From positions 23,943 through 87,942 of the forward strand of contig NZ_JAGGOO010000023.1 in assembly GCF_018614415.1 (NCBI RefSeq): a DNA stretch of 64,000 bases, in the 5' to 3' direction. How positions within the stretch are numbered: position 1 is the first letter of the stretch; every line of letters begins with the position of its first letter. The notes below the pieces were generated by a model that was not told where the DNA came from, did not search any database, and worked only from the letters and a program-made list of their open reading frames with translations. The position numbers were made by a program, and so were the translations under genes. The stretch is from Streptomyces sp. ISL-12 (GTDB lineage Bacteria > Actinomycetota > Actinomycetes > Streptomycetales > Streptomycetaceae). Positions 40,082-48,516 of this stretch are shown here, piece after piece.

Positions 40082-40984
40082 ATGTACGACTACGACCTGC
40101 TGGTCGTCGGGTCGGCCAACGCCGACCTGGTGATCGGTGTCGAGCGGCGGCCGGGGGCCGGGGAGACGGTGCTCGGCTCCGACCTGGCCGTCCACCCGGG
40201 CGGCAAGGGCGCCAACCAGGCGGTGGCCGCCGCCCGGCTCGGGGCCCGTACGGCCTTGCTGGCCAAGGTCGGTGACGACGGGCACGGCCGGCTGCTGCTG
40301 GACGCGCAGCGGACGGCCGGCGTCGACACGGTGGGGGTCCTGGTCGGCGACGTGCCGACCGGCGTCGCGCTGATCACCGTGGACCCGTCCGGGGACAACA
40401 GCATCGTCGTCTCGCCGGGCGCCAACGGCCGGCTCACCCCGGGTGACGTCCGGGCCGCCACCAGCCTCTTCCACGCCTCCCGGGTGGTGTCCACGATGCT
40501 GGAGATCCCGCTGGAGACGGTGGTGGAGGTGGTGCGGAGCCTGACCCCGGACAGCCGTTTCGTCCTCAACCCGTCGCCGCCGCGCCCGCTGCCGCGCGAG
40601 GTGCTGGACGCCTGCGACCCGCTGATCGTCAACGAGCACGAGGCGAAGGTGATCCTGGGGTCCGCCTGTGTGAGCGACGACCCCGAGGACTGGGCCCGCA
40701 TCCTGCTGGCGAAGGGCCCGCGCTCGGTGGTGGTGACCCTGGGGGCCGAGGGCGCGCTGGTGGCCTCGAAGGAGGGCGTGACGCGGGTGGCGTCGGTGGC
40801 GGTGGACGTCGTGGACACCACGGGCGCGGGCGACGCGTTCACCGCGGCGCTGGCCTACCGGCTCGGCGCGGGCGCCCCGCCGGCCGAGGCGGCGGCGTAC
40901 GCGGCCCGGGTCGGCGCGGCGGCCGTGACCAAGGCGGGGGCGCAGGAGTCGTACCCGACCGCCGAGGAGGTGGCGGCGCTGTGA
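40082..40984 (+). CDS. rbsK: ribokinase (PfkB family)
   Basis: This 300-aa PfkB kinase has signature 1 'HPGGKGANQAVAAARLGA' and signature 2 'VDTTGAGDAFTAALAYRLG', with the catalytic Asp in GAGDAF. 'GSANADLVIGVERRPGAGET' is the ribokinase-type N-terminus. It phosphorylates imported ribose to ribose-5-phosphate. SD ggggag precedes the ATG at 40082. The 59-bp gap after the fusion permease and the GTGA overlap with rbsD keep it in the operon. Confidence 0.92.
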   Translation: MYDYDLLVVGSANADLVIGVERRPGAGETVLGSDLAVHPGGKGANQAVAAARLGARTALLAKVGDDGHGRLLLDAQRTAGVDTVGVLVGDVPTGVALITVDPSGDNSIVVSPGANGRLTPGDVRAATSLFHASRVVSTMLEIPLETVVEVVRSLTPDSRFVLNPSPPRPLPREVLDACDPLIVNEHEAKVILGSACVSDDPEDWARILLAKGPRSVVVTLGAEGALVASKEGVTRVASVAVDVVDTTGAGDAFTAALAYRLGAGAPPAEAAAYAARVGAAAVTKAGAQESYPTAEEVAAL

Positions 40985-41367
40985 AGAAGGCCGGGATCCT
41001 CAACCGGCATCTCGCCGGAGCGCTGGCCGGGCTGGGCCACGGGGACGGCGTGCTGGTGTGCGACGCGGGGATGCCGATTCCCGACGGGCCGCGCGTCGTC
41101 GACCTGGCGTTCCGGGCCGGGGTGCCGTCCTTCGCCGAGGTGCTGGACGGGCTGCTGGCGGAGCTGGTGGTGGAGGGCGCCACGGGGGCGGAGGAGGTAC
41201 GGGCGGCCAACCCCGAGGCGGCTCGGCTCCTGGACGCGCTGCCCGCCCTCGTCCTCGTCCCGCACGAACGGCTGAAGGAGCTGTCCACGGGGGCCCGGCT
41301 GGTGGTGCGGACCGGGGAGGCGCGGCCGTACGCCAATGTGCTGCTGCGCTGCGGGGTCTTCTTCTGA
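40981..41367 (+). CDS. rbsD: D-ribose pyranase
   Basis: This 128-aa RbsD/FucU-family mutarotase interconverts pyranose and furanose forms of ribose to feed the kinase. The catalytic His is in 'GILNRHLAGALAGLGHGD' (His20 region), and the C-terminal 'RPYANVLLRCGVFF' carries the conserved Tyr and Asn. The GTG start overlaps the rbsK stop (GTGA). It is the last gene of the operon and is followed by a strong terminator. Confidence 0.93.
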   Translation: MKKAGILNRHLAGALAGLGHGDGVLVCDAGMPIPDGPRVVDLAFRAGVPSFAEVLDGLLAELVVEGATGAEEVRAANPEAARLLDALPALVLVPHERLKELSTGARLVVRTGEARPYANVLLRCGVFF

Positions 41368-41397
41368 CCCTGACCCGCCTGCCCCGAACGACACTCC

Positions 41398-41425
41398 GGG
41401 GGCCCGGTTCACCGACCGGGCCCCC
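41398..41425 (+). terminator. terminator of the ribose operon
   Basis: An 11-bp perfect stem (gggggcccggt 41398-41408 with 41415-41425) with a six-base loop is followed by ctcgcgtttcccc. It lies 30 bp after the rbsD stop. Confidence 0.85.
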
Positions 41426-41572
41426 TCGCGTTTCCCCTCCCTCAGGACTCCGCGATCCCCCCAGATCTCCCCCTGCGGGTGTCCTGATGCCATGTACGAC
41501 ACGCCGGGTGGGCGAAGGGTTGCACGGGGACACGAAGATTTTTCAGCGGCTGTGCGGAGGCGTGCGTGGGCG

Positions 41573-42406
41573 TCAGAGCGCGTGCTCCACGAACCGCCGG
41601 GCCGTCTGGGCCAGCACCTCCCGGCCGTCGCGGGCCCACAGCCCCTCGTTGAACAGTTCCACCTCGATGGGACCGGTGTACCCGGCCGCCTCGACGTACC
41701 CCTTCCACTCCCGCATGTCGACCGAGCCGTCCCCGAGCTGGCCGCGGCCGTTGAGGACGCCCTCGGGCAGCGGGGTGGTCCAGTCGGCGAGCTGGAAGGT
41801 GTGGATACGGCCGCCCGCGCCCGCCCGCGCGATCTGCTCGGGCGCCCGGTCGTCCCACCAGATGTGGTACGTGTCCACCGTGACGCCGACCTGGTGGGCG
41901 GGGAACCGTTCGGCGAGGTCCAGGGCCTGGGTGAGGGTGGAGACCACGCAGCGGTCGGCCGCGTACATCGGGTGCAGCGGCTCGATGGCGAGGCGGACGC
42001 CGTGCTCCTCGGCGTAGGGGGCGAGTTCGGCGAGGGCGTCCGCGATGCGTTCGCGGGCGGCGGTGAGGTCCTTGTCGCCGGGCGGCAGGCCGCCGGAGAC
42101 CAGCACCAGGGTGTCGGTGCCGAGGACGGCGGCCTCGTCGACGGCGCGGCGGTTGTCGTCCAGGGCCGCTTTCCGGGCGTCCGGGTCGGTCGCGGTGAGG
42201 AAGCCGCCGCGGCACAGGGTGGTGACGCGCAGGCCCGCGTCGCGGACCAGCTCGGCGGTGGCCTGGACGCCGTACTCCTGGACGGGTTCGCGCCACAGGC
42301 CTACGTTGCCGACGCCCAGGTCGCGGCAGGCAGCGGTCAGTTCGGGCAGCGTGAGCTGCTTGACGGTCATCTGGTTGATGGAGAAGCGGGAGAGGTCGTC
42401 GCTCAC
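41573..42406 (-). CDS. sugar phosphate isomerase/epimerase-like TIM barrel protein
   Basis: This 277-aa AP-endonuclease-2-fold (xylose isomerase-like) TIM barrel has metal-ligand motifs 'RLAIEPLHPMY' (Glu), 'VGVTVDTYHIWWDD' (Asp, His), 'FQLADW' (Asp) and 'PIEVELFNE' (Glu), the usual set for this superfamily. Members isomerise or epimerise sugars, or cleave C-glycosides after sugar oxidation. The GTG start overlaps the stop of the DUF993 gene (GTGA), so it is the last gene of a three-gene operon with a Gfo/Idh oxidoreductase. The actual sugar is unknown. Confidence 0.85.
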   Translation of the reverse strand: MSDDLSRFSINQMTVKQLTLPELTAACRDLGVGNVGLWREPVQEYGVQATAELVRDAGLRVTTLCRGGFLTATDPDARKAALDDNRRAVDEAAVLGTDTLVLVSGGLPPGDKDLTAARERIADALAELAPYAEEHGVRLAIEPLHPMYAADRCVVSTLTQALDLAERFPAHQVGVTVDTYHIWWDDRAPEQIARAGAGGRIHTFQLADWTTPLPEGVLNGRGQLGDGSVDMREWKGYVEAAGYTGPIEVELFNEGLWARDGREVLAQTARRFVEHAL

Positions 42407-43557
42407 TGGGTGACTCCGTACAGGGACAGCAGGGTGCGCATCCGTTCCTCGGCCAGCTTCGGTTCGGGGAACAGGCCGATCCCGTCGGCGAGTTCGTAGG
42501 CGCGGGCGAGGTGGGGCAGGGAGCGGGCCGACTGGAGACCACCGACCATCGAGAAGTGGGACTGGTGGCCCGCCAGCCAGGCCAGGAGGACCACGCCCGT
42601 CTTGTAGTAGCGGGTCGGGGCCTGGAAGAGGTGGCGGGAGAGGTCGACGGTGGGGTCGAGGAGGGCGCGGAAGCCGTCCGTGTCCCCGGTGTCCAGGACG
42701 TGGACCGCCTCGGCCGCCAGCGGGCCCAGCGGGTCGAAGATGCCGAGCAGGGCGTGGCTGAAGCCCTGGTCGTCGCCGGCGATCAGCTCGGGGTAGTGGA
42801 AGTCGTCGCCGGTGTAGCAGCGCACGCCCTGCGGCAGGCGGCGGCGCAGGTCGATCTCGCGCTGGGCGTCGAGGAGGGAGACCTTGATGCCGTCGACCTT
42901 GTCGGGGTGGGCGGCGATGACCTCCAGGAAGGTGCCGGTCGCCGTGTCGAGGTCGGACGAGCCCCAGTAGCCCTCCAGGGCCGGGTCGAACATCGGGCCG
43001 AGCCAGTGCAGGATCACCGGTTCGGCGGCCTGGCGGAGCAGGTGGCCGTAGACCTCCAGGTAGTCCTCCGGGCCCCGCGCGGCGGCGGCCAGGGCGCGGG
43101 AGGCCATCAGGATGGCCTGGGCGCCCGCTTCCTCGGTGACGGCGAGCTGCTCCTCGTAGGCGGCCCGGATGTCGGCGAGGGTGCCGGTGGTGAGCTGGTC
43201 GGTGCCGACGCCGCAGGCGATCCGGCCGCCGGCCGCCTTGGCCTCGGCGGAGGAGCGGCGGATGAGTTCGGCGGCGCCGGCCCAGTCCAGGCCCATGCCG
43301 CGCTGGGCGGTGTCCATCGCCTCGGCGACGCCGAGCCCGTGCGACCACAGGTGGCGGCGGAAGGCGAGGGTGGCGTCCCAGTCGACGGCGGCGGGGCCGT
43401 CGGGGGTGGTGTCGGCGTACGGATCGGCGACGACGTGCGCGGCCGAGAAGACCGTACGGGAGGTGAAAGCGCTTCCCGGCGCTGTCCGCGCGACCGGCTC
43501 GGTGCGGGGCGCGTAGGCGCGCAGGGTGCCGTCGGCGTTCGGGAGGTGGAGGGTCAC
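42403..43557 (-). CDS. DUF993 dihydrodipicolinate-synthase-like aldolase
   Basis: This 384-aa DUF993 protein, a divergent member of the DapA/NAL aldolase superfamily (TIM barrel), shows 'DGIKVSLLDAQRE' near residue 224, where the Lys matches the Schiff-base Lys of DapA enzymes (GIK). 'CGVGTDQLTT' and 'LHWLGPMFDPALEGYWG' are DUF993-specific segments. It is probably a Schiff-base aldolase acting on a keto-sugar acid. The GTG start overlaps the oxidoreductase stop. The function is not established for any member I can name. Confidence 0.82.
   Translation of the reverse strand: MTLHLPNADGTLRAYAPRTEPVARTAPGSAFTSRTVFSAAHVVADPYADTTPDGPAAVDWDATLAFRRHLWSHGLGVAEAMDTAQRGMGLDWAGAAELIRRSSAEAKAAGGRIACGVGTDQLTTGTLADIRAAYEEQLAVTEEAGAQAILMASRALAAAARGPEDYLEVYGHLLRQAAEPVILHWLGPMFDPALEGYWGSSDLDTATGTFLEVIAAHPDKVDGIKVSLLDAQREIDLRRRLPQGVRCYTGDDFHYPELIAGDDQGFSHALLGIFDPLGPLAAEAVHVLDTGDTDGFRALLDPTVDLSRHLFQAPTRYYKTGVVLLAWLAGHQSHFSMVGGLQSARSLPHLARAYELADGIGLFPEPKLAEERMRTLLSLYGVTQ
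43466..43474. promoter_or_regulatory. internal LacI-type half-palindrome AAAGCGCTT
   Basis: AAAGCGCTT lies inside the DUF993 coding sequence, ~90 bp from its start, and matches the core of the operator at 44756-44775. It may be a secondary binding site for looping, or chance. Confidence 0.35.
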
Positions 43558-44705
43558 AGCGCGATCTCCGGTACGTCCAGGCGGCGGCCCTCGGCGGAGG
43601 ACTTCAGGCCCAGCTCGGCGAGCTGGACGCCGCGGGCGCCGGCCAGCAGGTCCCAGTGGTAGGGGGCGTCGGCGTAGACGTGGCGCAGGAACAGCTCCCA
43701 CTGCGCCTTGAAGCCGTTGTCGAACTCGCCGTTGTCGGGCACCTCCTGCCACTGGTCGCGGAAGGCGTAGGTGGCGGGGATGTCGGGGTTCCAGACCGGC
43801 TTGGGGGTGGCCGAGCGGTGCTGGACGCGGCAGTCGCGCAGGCCGGCGACGGCCGAGCCCTCGGTGCCGTCGACCTGGAACTCCACCAGTTCGTCGCGGT
43901 TGACGCGGACCGCCCAGGAGGAGTTGATCTGCGCGATCGCGCCGCCGTCCAGTTCGAAGATCCCGTAAGCGGCGTCGTCGGCGGTGGCGTCGTAGGGCTT
44001 GCCGTTCTCGTCCCAGCGCTCGGGGATGTGGGTGGCGGTGAGTGCCTGGACGGACGTCACCCGGCCGAACAGTTCGTGCAGGACGTACTCCCAGTGCGGG
44101 AACATGTCGACGACGATGCCGCCGCCGTCCTCCGCGCGGTAGTTCCAGGACGGGCGCTGGGCGTCCTGCCAGTCGCCCTCGAAGACCCAGTAGCCGAACT
44201 CGCCGCGCACCGAGAGGATCCGGCCGAAGAAGCCGCCGTCGATGAGGCGCTTGAGCTTGAGCAGGCCCGGGAGGAACAGCTTGTCCTGGACGACGCCGTG
44301 CTTGATGCCGGCGGCGTTGGCCAGGCGGGCCAGCTCCAGGGCGCCGTCGAGGCCGGTGGCGGTGGGCTTCTCGGTGTAGACGTGCTTGCCGGCGGCGATC
44401 GCCTTCCTGATCGCCTCCTCGCGGGCCGAGGTCACCTGCGCGTCGAAGTAGATGTCGACGCTGTCGTCGGCGAGGACGGCGTCCAGGTCCGTGGAGATGT
44501 GGTCGAGGCCGTGGCGTTCGGCGAGCGCCGTGAGCGCGTGCTCGCGGCGGCCGACCAGGACCGGCTCCGGCCACAGCGTGGTGCCGTCGCCCAGGTCGAG
44601 TCCGCCCTGTTCGCGCAGGGCCAGGATGGAGCGGACGAGATGCTGGCGGTAGCCCATGCGCCCGGTCACACCGTTCATGGCGATACGCACCGTCTTGCGT
44701 GTCAC
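43554..44705 (-). CDS. Gfo/Idh/MocA-family NAD(P)-dependent sugar oxidoreductase
   Basis: This 383-aa protein has an N-terminal Rossmann fold. The nucleotide-binding loop 'IAMNGVTGRMGYRQ' is a variant of the usual GxGxxG, and 'IAAGKHVYTEKPTATG' contains the catalytic Lys of the EKP motif. The C-terminal alpha/beta domain includes 'GGGIVVDMFPHWEYVLHELFG', the conserved GG..xD..xH region. It should oxidise a sugar or cyclitol, or a derived glycoside, at one hydroxyl. The GTG at 44705 has an SD (gaaggga). It is the first gene of an operon of three, divergent to a LacI regulator. Confidence 0.88.
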   Translation of the reverse strand: MTRKTVRIAMNGVTGRMGYRQHLVRSILALREQGGLDLGDGTTLWPEPVLVGRREHALTALAERHGLDHISTDLDAVLADDSVDIYFDAQVTSAREEAIRKAIAAGKHVYTEKPTATGLDGALELARLANAAGIKHGVVQDKLFLPGLLKLKRLIDGGFFGRILSVRGEFGYWVFEGDWQDAQRPSWNYRAEDGGGIVVDMFPHWEYVLHELFGRVTSVQALTATHIPERWDENGKPYDATADDAAYGIFELDGGAIAQINSSWAVRVNRDELVEFQVDGTEGSAVAGLRDCRVQHRSATPKPVWNPDIPATYAFRDQWQEVPDNGEFDNGFKAQWELFLRHVYADAPYHWDLLAGARGVQLAELGLKSSAEGRRLDVPEIAL

Positions 44706-44755
44706 GTCATTCCCTTCGTACGCGGTTCGCGCGCCGCTTCCGCCGGGGCGGGCGT

Positions 44756-44775
44756 GATAGCAAGCGCTTTCTATC
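44756..44775. promoter_or_regulatory. LacI-type operator in the divergent promoter
   Basis: gatagcaagcgctttctatc is a 20-bp palindrome with only one mismatched pair of positions, centred on AAGCGCTT. It lies between the divergent oxidoreductase and lacI genes, 51 bp from the first and 108 bp from the second, so it probably controls both. Confidence 0.85.
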
Positions 44776-44882
44776 CGATACGACGCTAGCCTGTGGACGG
44801 TGGTCCGGACAAGACCACGGCCGGGCGAGTGGGGTGACGCGCCTGCCGGGTTCCCGGGCGCGACGATGCGGAGGACGAGGAC

Positions 44883-45929
44883 ATGACGGTGACCCTGGCG
44901 GACGTGGCGGCCCGCGCGCAGGTCTCCCCCGCGACGGTGTCGCGCGTGCTGAACGGGAACTATCCCGTCGCCGCGTCCACCCGGGAGCGGGTGCTCAAGG
45001 CGGTCGACGAGCTGGACTACGTACTGAACGGCCCCGCGAGCGCGCTCGCCGCCGCCACCTCCGACCTGGTCGGCATCCTGGTGAACGACATCGCCGACCC
45101 GTTCTTCGGGATCATGGCAAGCGCGATCCAGTCCGAGATCGGCGGGCCGGGCGGCCGGGCGGGCGGCGAGCGGCTCGCCGTGGTCTGCAACACCGGCGGC
45201 TCCCCAGAGCGCGAGCTGACCTACCTCACGCTGCTGCAACGGCAGCGGGCGGCGGCCGTGGTGCTGACCGGCGGGGCGGTGGAGGACGCGCCGCACCAGG
45301 CGGCGGTGGCGGCGAAGCTGCGCAGGCTCGCGGAGGCGGGGACCCGGGTGGTGCTGTGCGGCCGGCCGCCGGCGCCGGACACCGGGGCGATCGCGCTGAC
45401 CTTCGACAACCGGGGCGGGGGGCGGGAGCTGACCGAGCACCTGATCGGGCTCGGGCACCGGCGCGTCGGCTACATCGCGGGGCCCGTGGAACGGACGACC
45501 ACCCGGCACCGGCTGGAGGGCCACCGGGCCGCGCTCGCCGCGCACGGCATCGCGGAGGACCCGCGCTGGACGGTCCACGGGCGCTATGACCGCCGGTCCG
45601 GTTACGAGGCCACGCTGGAGCTGCTGCGCAGGGACCCGTCCCTGACGGCGGTGGTCGCCGCGAACGACTCCGTCGCGCTGGGGGCGTGCGCGGCGCTGCG
45701 GGAGTCGGGGCTGCGGATCCCGGCGGACGTGTCGGTGGCGGGCTTCGACGACCTGCCGTTCAGCGTCGACGCGGTGCCGGCGCTGACGACGGTACGGCTG
45801 CCGCTGGCGGAGGCGGGGGCGCGGGCCGGGCGCATCGCGATGGGGCGGGAGGAGGCACCGCCCGGGGGGATCGCCACGGTGCGGGGGGAGCTGATGGTAC
45901 GGGGGTCCTCCGGACGGCCTCGGGGGTGA
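44883..45929 (+). CDS. LacI-family transcriptional regulator (second)
   Basis: This 348-aa LacI repressor starts 'TVTLADVAARAQVSPATVSR', with the hinge region 'NGPASALAAATSDLVGILVND'. The effector-binding core includes 'VVAANDSVALGACAALRESG' and 'VAGFDDLPFSVDAVPALTT'. The position opposite the Gfo/Idh-DUF993-isomerase operon and the palindrome between them make it the local repressor. SD gaggacgaggac precedes the ATG. It is only distantly similar to the regulator at 35481. Confidence 0.9.
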   Translation: MTVTLADVAARAQVSPATVSRVLNGNYPVAASTRERVLKAVDELDYVLNGPASALAAATSDLVGILVNDIADPFFGIMASAIQSEIGGPGGRAGGERLAVVCNTGGSPERELTYLTLLQRQRAAAVVLTGGAVEDAPHQAAVAAKLRRLAEAGTRVVLCGRPPAPDTGAIALTFDNRGGGRELTEHLIGLGHRRVGYIAGPVERTTTRHRLEGHRAALAAHGIAEDPRWTVHGRYDRRSGYEATLELLRRDPSLTAVVAANDSVALGACAALRESGLRIPADVSVAGFDDLPFSVDAVPALTTVRLPLAEAGARAGRIAMGREEAPPGGIATVRGELMVRGSSGRPRG

Positions 45930-45938
45930 GGGGTGGCC

Positions 45939-46016
45939 GGTGGGGGCTGCCGGTGAAAGCTGCCGGTGAGGGCTGTGGGTGAGGGCTGTCGGTGAGGGCT
46001 GTCGGTGAGGGCTGTC
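45939..46016. repeat. 13-bp tandem repeat, six copies
   Basis: Six units of the type ggtgagggctgtc fill 45939-46016. The last three are identical and the first two are diverged (ggtgggggctgcc, ggtgaaagctgcc). It lies just after the LacI stop. Confidence 0.85.
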
Positions 46017-46122
46017 GGTGGGGCTCAGCGGTCGGAGCGGGGGCGACCGTCAGGCACCCGGCCGAAGCCGGCGCCGGGTCCAGCGCCGTCCGGCCGGCAG
46101 GCCGGGGCCCGGCGCTGCCTCA

Positions 46123-46274
46123 CGTGGTCGTCCGGTCGGCAGGCCGGGCCGGGGGTGTCTCAGCGCCGTCCGGTCGGCAGGCCGGGCCGGGGGTGTCTCA
46201 GCGCCGTCCGGTCGGCAGGCCGGGCCGGGGGTGTCTCAGCGCCGTCCGGTCGGCAGGCCGGGCCGGGGGTGTCA
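46123..46274. repeat. 38-bp tandem repeat, about four copies
   Basis: The 38-bp unit starting cagcgccgtccggtcggcag and ending gggccgggggtgtct occupies 46161-46198 and 46199-46236, with a near-complete copy at 46237-46274 and a diverged one at 46123-46160. The minus-strand stop codon of the HExxH gene (46272-46274) lies inside the final copy. Confidence 0.92.
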
Positions 46275-47474
46275 AGCTGCCGTCCGGCCACTGCGGCGGC
46301 GGCCGCCGCTGCCGCTGCCACCCGAGCGCTTGCCGCTGCCGCTGCCACTGCCGCCCGAGCGCTTGCGGCCGCCGCGTGCGCCGCTGCCGCCGCCGGAGCC
46401 CGAGCGGTTGTCGATCGCGGCCCGGAGCTCGGCCGCGGCCCGCTGGATGCGGCGCACGCTCTGCGCGTCGCTGACGGCTCCGGCGGCGCTCTCCAGCATC
46501 CCGACCGCCTTGAGCAGGTAGTTCACCCAGTACGCGAACTGCTCGTAGGTGGCCCCGCCAACCCCCTGGGTGAGCGATTCGGCGTACTGGAGGAGGTACG
46601 TCACGGTGTCGGCCCGGTAACCGGCGTCGACGCCGGTCTCGCCCGCGTGGGTCAGCTCCCACACGTGTGTCTCGATCTCCTGCAACGGCAGTTGCAGGGT
46701 GTTCCTGGTCGGGACGCCGGTGCCCGCCTCGTACAGGTCCTCGTACATGACGTCGTCCGTGGCGGACGCCTGGCCCTCGTCGGGCACCATCGACCGCTGG
46801 ACGGCGTGGATCAGCTCGTGCCGCAGGGTGCTGTACAGCTGGGCGGCGCCGCCCTCGAAGGCGGCCCGGTACACGGTGATCACGATCGGCGCGGCGTCGA
46901 TCCGATCACCGGTGGCCTGCCCGAGCAGCTCCTGCGTGTGGGCCATCGCGCCGGTACGCACGTGACTGTAGGTGACGTGTACACGTTGGTACAGCTGCGC
47001 CAGGAGGCCCGTCTGCTCCTCGCTGAGCGCGCCGAAGATGTGCAGGTCGTTGAAGCGCTCCAGGATGTAGTCCCGCATCCGCACGAGTACCTCCCGCCGT
47101 TCGGCCGCCGACCGCGCACGGCCGATGGCGTCGACCAGTTCGCGGGGCAGATCGGGCACCTCGGCGGACCGCTCCTCGGCGGCCGGCTGTTGCACGCTCT
47201 CCTTGGCCACCCGCTGGACCGGCGCGGCGGCCCGCGCACCGGAGCCCGCTCCCGTGCTCGCCCCGTGTCCGCGTCCCGCGCCGTGCGCGTGCTGGGCGAA
47301 GCGGTGCCCGCCCTGCCGCAGCATCTGCACCACCGCGGTGTTCCCGGCCGTGCTCTGCGCCGCGAGCAGCTTCGGCAGCGGGCCGGCGGACCGTGCGGGG
47401 ACGGTTGTGCCCGCACGGGACACGTCCCGGCCCGTCCGCTCGGAAGGATCTCGGCGGTGGTCGAACACGGGCAC
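46272..47474 (-). CDS. HExxH putative metallopeptidase with AGN-type N-terminus (DUF4157-like, eCIS-associated type)
   Basis: This 400-aa protein has no signal peptide. Near the N-terminus is 'LLAAQSTAGNTAVVQMLRQ', a motif widespread at the start of actinomycete DUF4157 and contractile-injection-associated proteins. A Gly/Ala/His-rich linker and 'AAPVQRVAKE' follow, then a helical domain. The central zinc motif 'LRHELIHAVQRSM' (~195-210) resembles the 'HELTHVVQQ' of DUF4157 metallopeptidases. The last ~45 residues are Gly/Ser/Lys/Arg-rich, so basic and disordered. Such features suggest a toxin-like or effector-like peptidase. No injection-system genes are in the window. The GTG start is preceded by gaaaggg. 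Confidence 0.6.
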   Translation of the reverse strand: MPVFDHRRDPSERTGRDVSRAGTTVPARSAGPLPKLLAAQSTAGNTAVVQMLRQGGHRFAQHAHGAGRGHGASTGAGSGARAAAPVQRVAKESVQQPAAEERSAEVPDLPRELVDAIGRARSAAERREVLVRMRDYILERFNDLHIFGALSEEQTGLLAQLYQRVHVTYSHVRTGAMAHTQELLGQATGDRIDAAPIVITVYRAAFEGGAAQLYSTLRHELIHAVQRSMVPDEGQASATDDVMYEDLYEAGTGVPTRNTLQLPLQEIETHVWELTHAGETGVDAGYRADTVTYLLQYAESLTQGVGGATYEQFAYWVNYLLKAVGMLESAAGAVSDAQSVRRIQRAAAELRAAIDNRSGSGGGSGARGGRKRSGGSGSGSGKRSGGSGSGGRRRSGRTAA

Positions 47475-47697
47475 CGGAACGCCCTTTCACAGGGGGGGGA
47501 GGCACGACGGACTCCGCCCCTGTCTACCCGACGCGCCCGACCCGTGCCAGGCCCACGGAGGCAGCATCACCTGCCCCGAGAGCCCGGGCACTTGGCCCCC
47601 GGTCCCTCCCGCCGGCCCGCGTCCCCGGCTCCCTGGGGCGGGAGGGCGAGGAGTGCCTCAAGAGTGAGGAGCGGCGCGGCGGGTACTGTCCGGAACC

Positions 47698-48498
47698 ATG
47701 AAGCTCGCGTTCTCCACCCTCGGCGTCCCCGGAATGCCCGTGACCGACGTGCTGCGGCTCGCGACCGAGCACGGCTGGCACGGGGTCGAACTGCGCGCCC
47801 ACCCCGAGGAACCGGTGCACCCCGGCCTGTCCCCCGCCGAACGGGCCGCGGTGGCGGCCGAGTTCGAGGCGGCCGGCGTCGCGATCCTCTGTGCCGCGGG
47901 CTACGTGCGGGTCGCGGCCCCCGGCGACGACGCCCCCGTCCTCGCGGAGCTGCGCGCCCTCCTCGACCTCGCCCGCGACCTGGGCGCCCCCTACGTGCGG
48001 ATCTTCCCCGGCGGCGGTACCGAGCAGAGCCCCGAGGAGGCGGACGCGACGGCCGCCCGGCGGCTGGGCACGGCCGCCGAGTACGCCACCGAGGCGGGGG
48101 TGCGGATCCTCCTGGAGACCCACGACTCGCACCGCACGGGCGCCGACGCGATCCGCGTCCTCGGCCTGGTCGGGCACCGTCAGGCCGGTGCGCTGTGGGA
48201 CGTGATGCACACCTGGCTGGGCGGTGAGCAGCCGGCGGAGTCCTACGCCGCGCTCTCCCCGCACCTCGGCTATGTGCAGGTCAAGGACATCGCCTCGGCG
48301 GACGACACCACGCCGCTGCCGCTCGGTCAGGGTGTGCTGCCGCTCACCGAGTGCGTGGACCTGCTGTCCCGGCACGGCTGGGACGGCTGGCTGTGCTGGG
48401 AGTACGAGAAGCGGTGGTACGAGAACGCCGCCCCGCTGCCCGGGATCCTGGGCGCGGGACGGCGGCATCTGGCCCGGCTGCTCAACGAGTCGGCCTGA
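47698..48498 (+). CDS. sugar phosphate isomerase/epimerase (TIM barrel)
   Basis: This 266-aa xylose-isomerase-like TIM barrel has metal-ligand positions in 'RILLETHDSH' (Glu/His), 'GALWDVMHTW' (Asp/His), 'YVQVKDIAS' (Asp) and 'LCWEYEKRW' (Glu). It starts MKLAFSTLG, a family-typical first strand. It is a single gene. There is no SD; TACTGT eight bases before the ATG may be a -10 box of a leaderless transcript. It could belong functionally with the sugar pathway at 41.5-44.7 kb, but that is inference. Confidence 0.83.
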   Translation: MKLAFSTLGVPGMPVTDVLRLATEHGWHGVELRAHPEEPVHPGLSPAERAAVAAEFEAAGVAILCAAGYVRVAAPGDDAPVLAELRALLDLARDLGAPYVRIFPGGGTEQSPEEADATAARRLGTAAEYATEAGVRILLETHDSHRTGADAIRVLGLVGHRQAGALWDVMHTWLGGEQPAESYAALSPHLGYVQVKDIASADDTTPLPLGQGVLPLTECVDLLSRHGWDGWLCWEYEKRWYENAAPLPGILGAGRRHLARLLNESA

Positions 48499-48516
48499 AC
48501 CGGGCGGCCCCTGCGG

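Noticed and set aside
46005..48227. 740-codon plus-strand frame through the tandem repeats and opposite the HExxH gene
   Set aside because: It starts in repeats, runs antisense to the HExxH gene and then out of frame through the isomerase. No motif.
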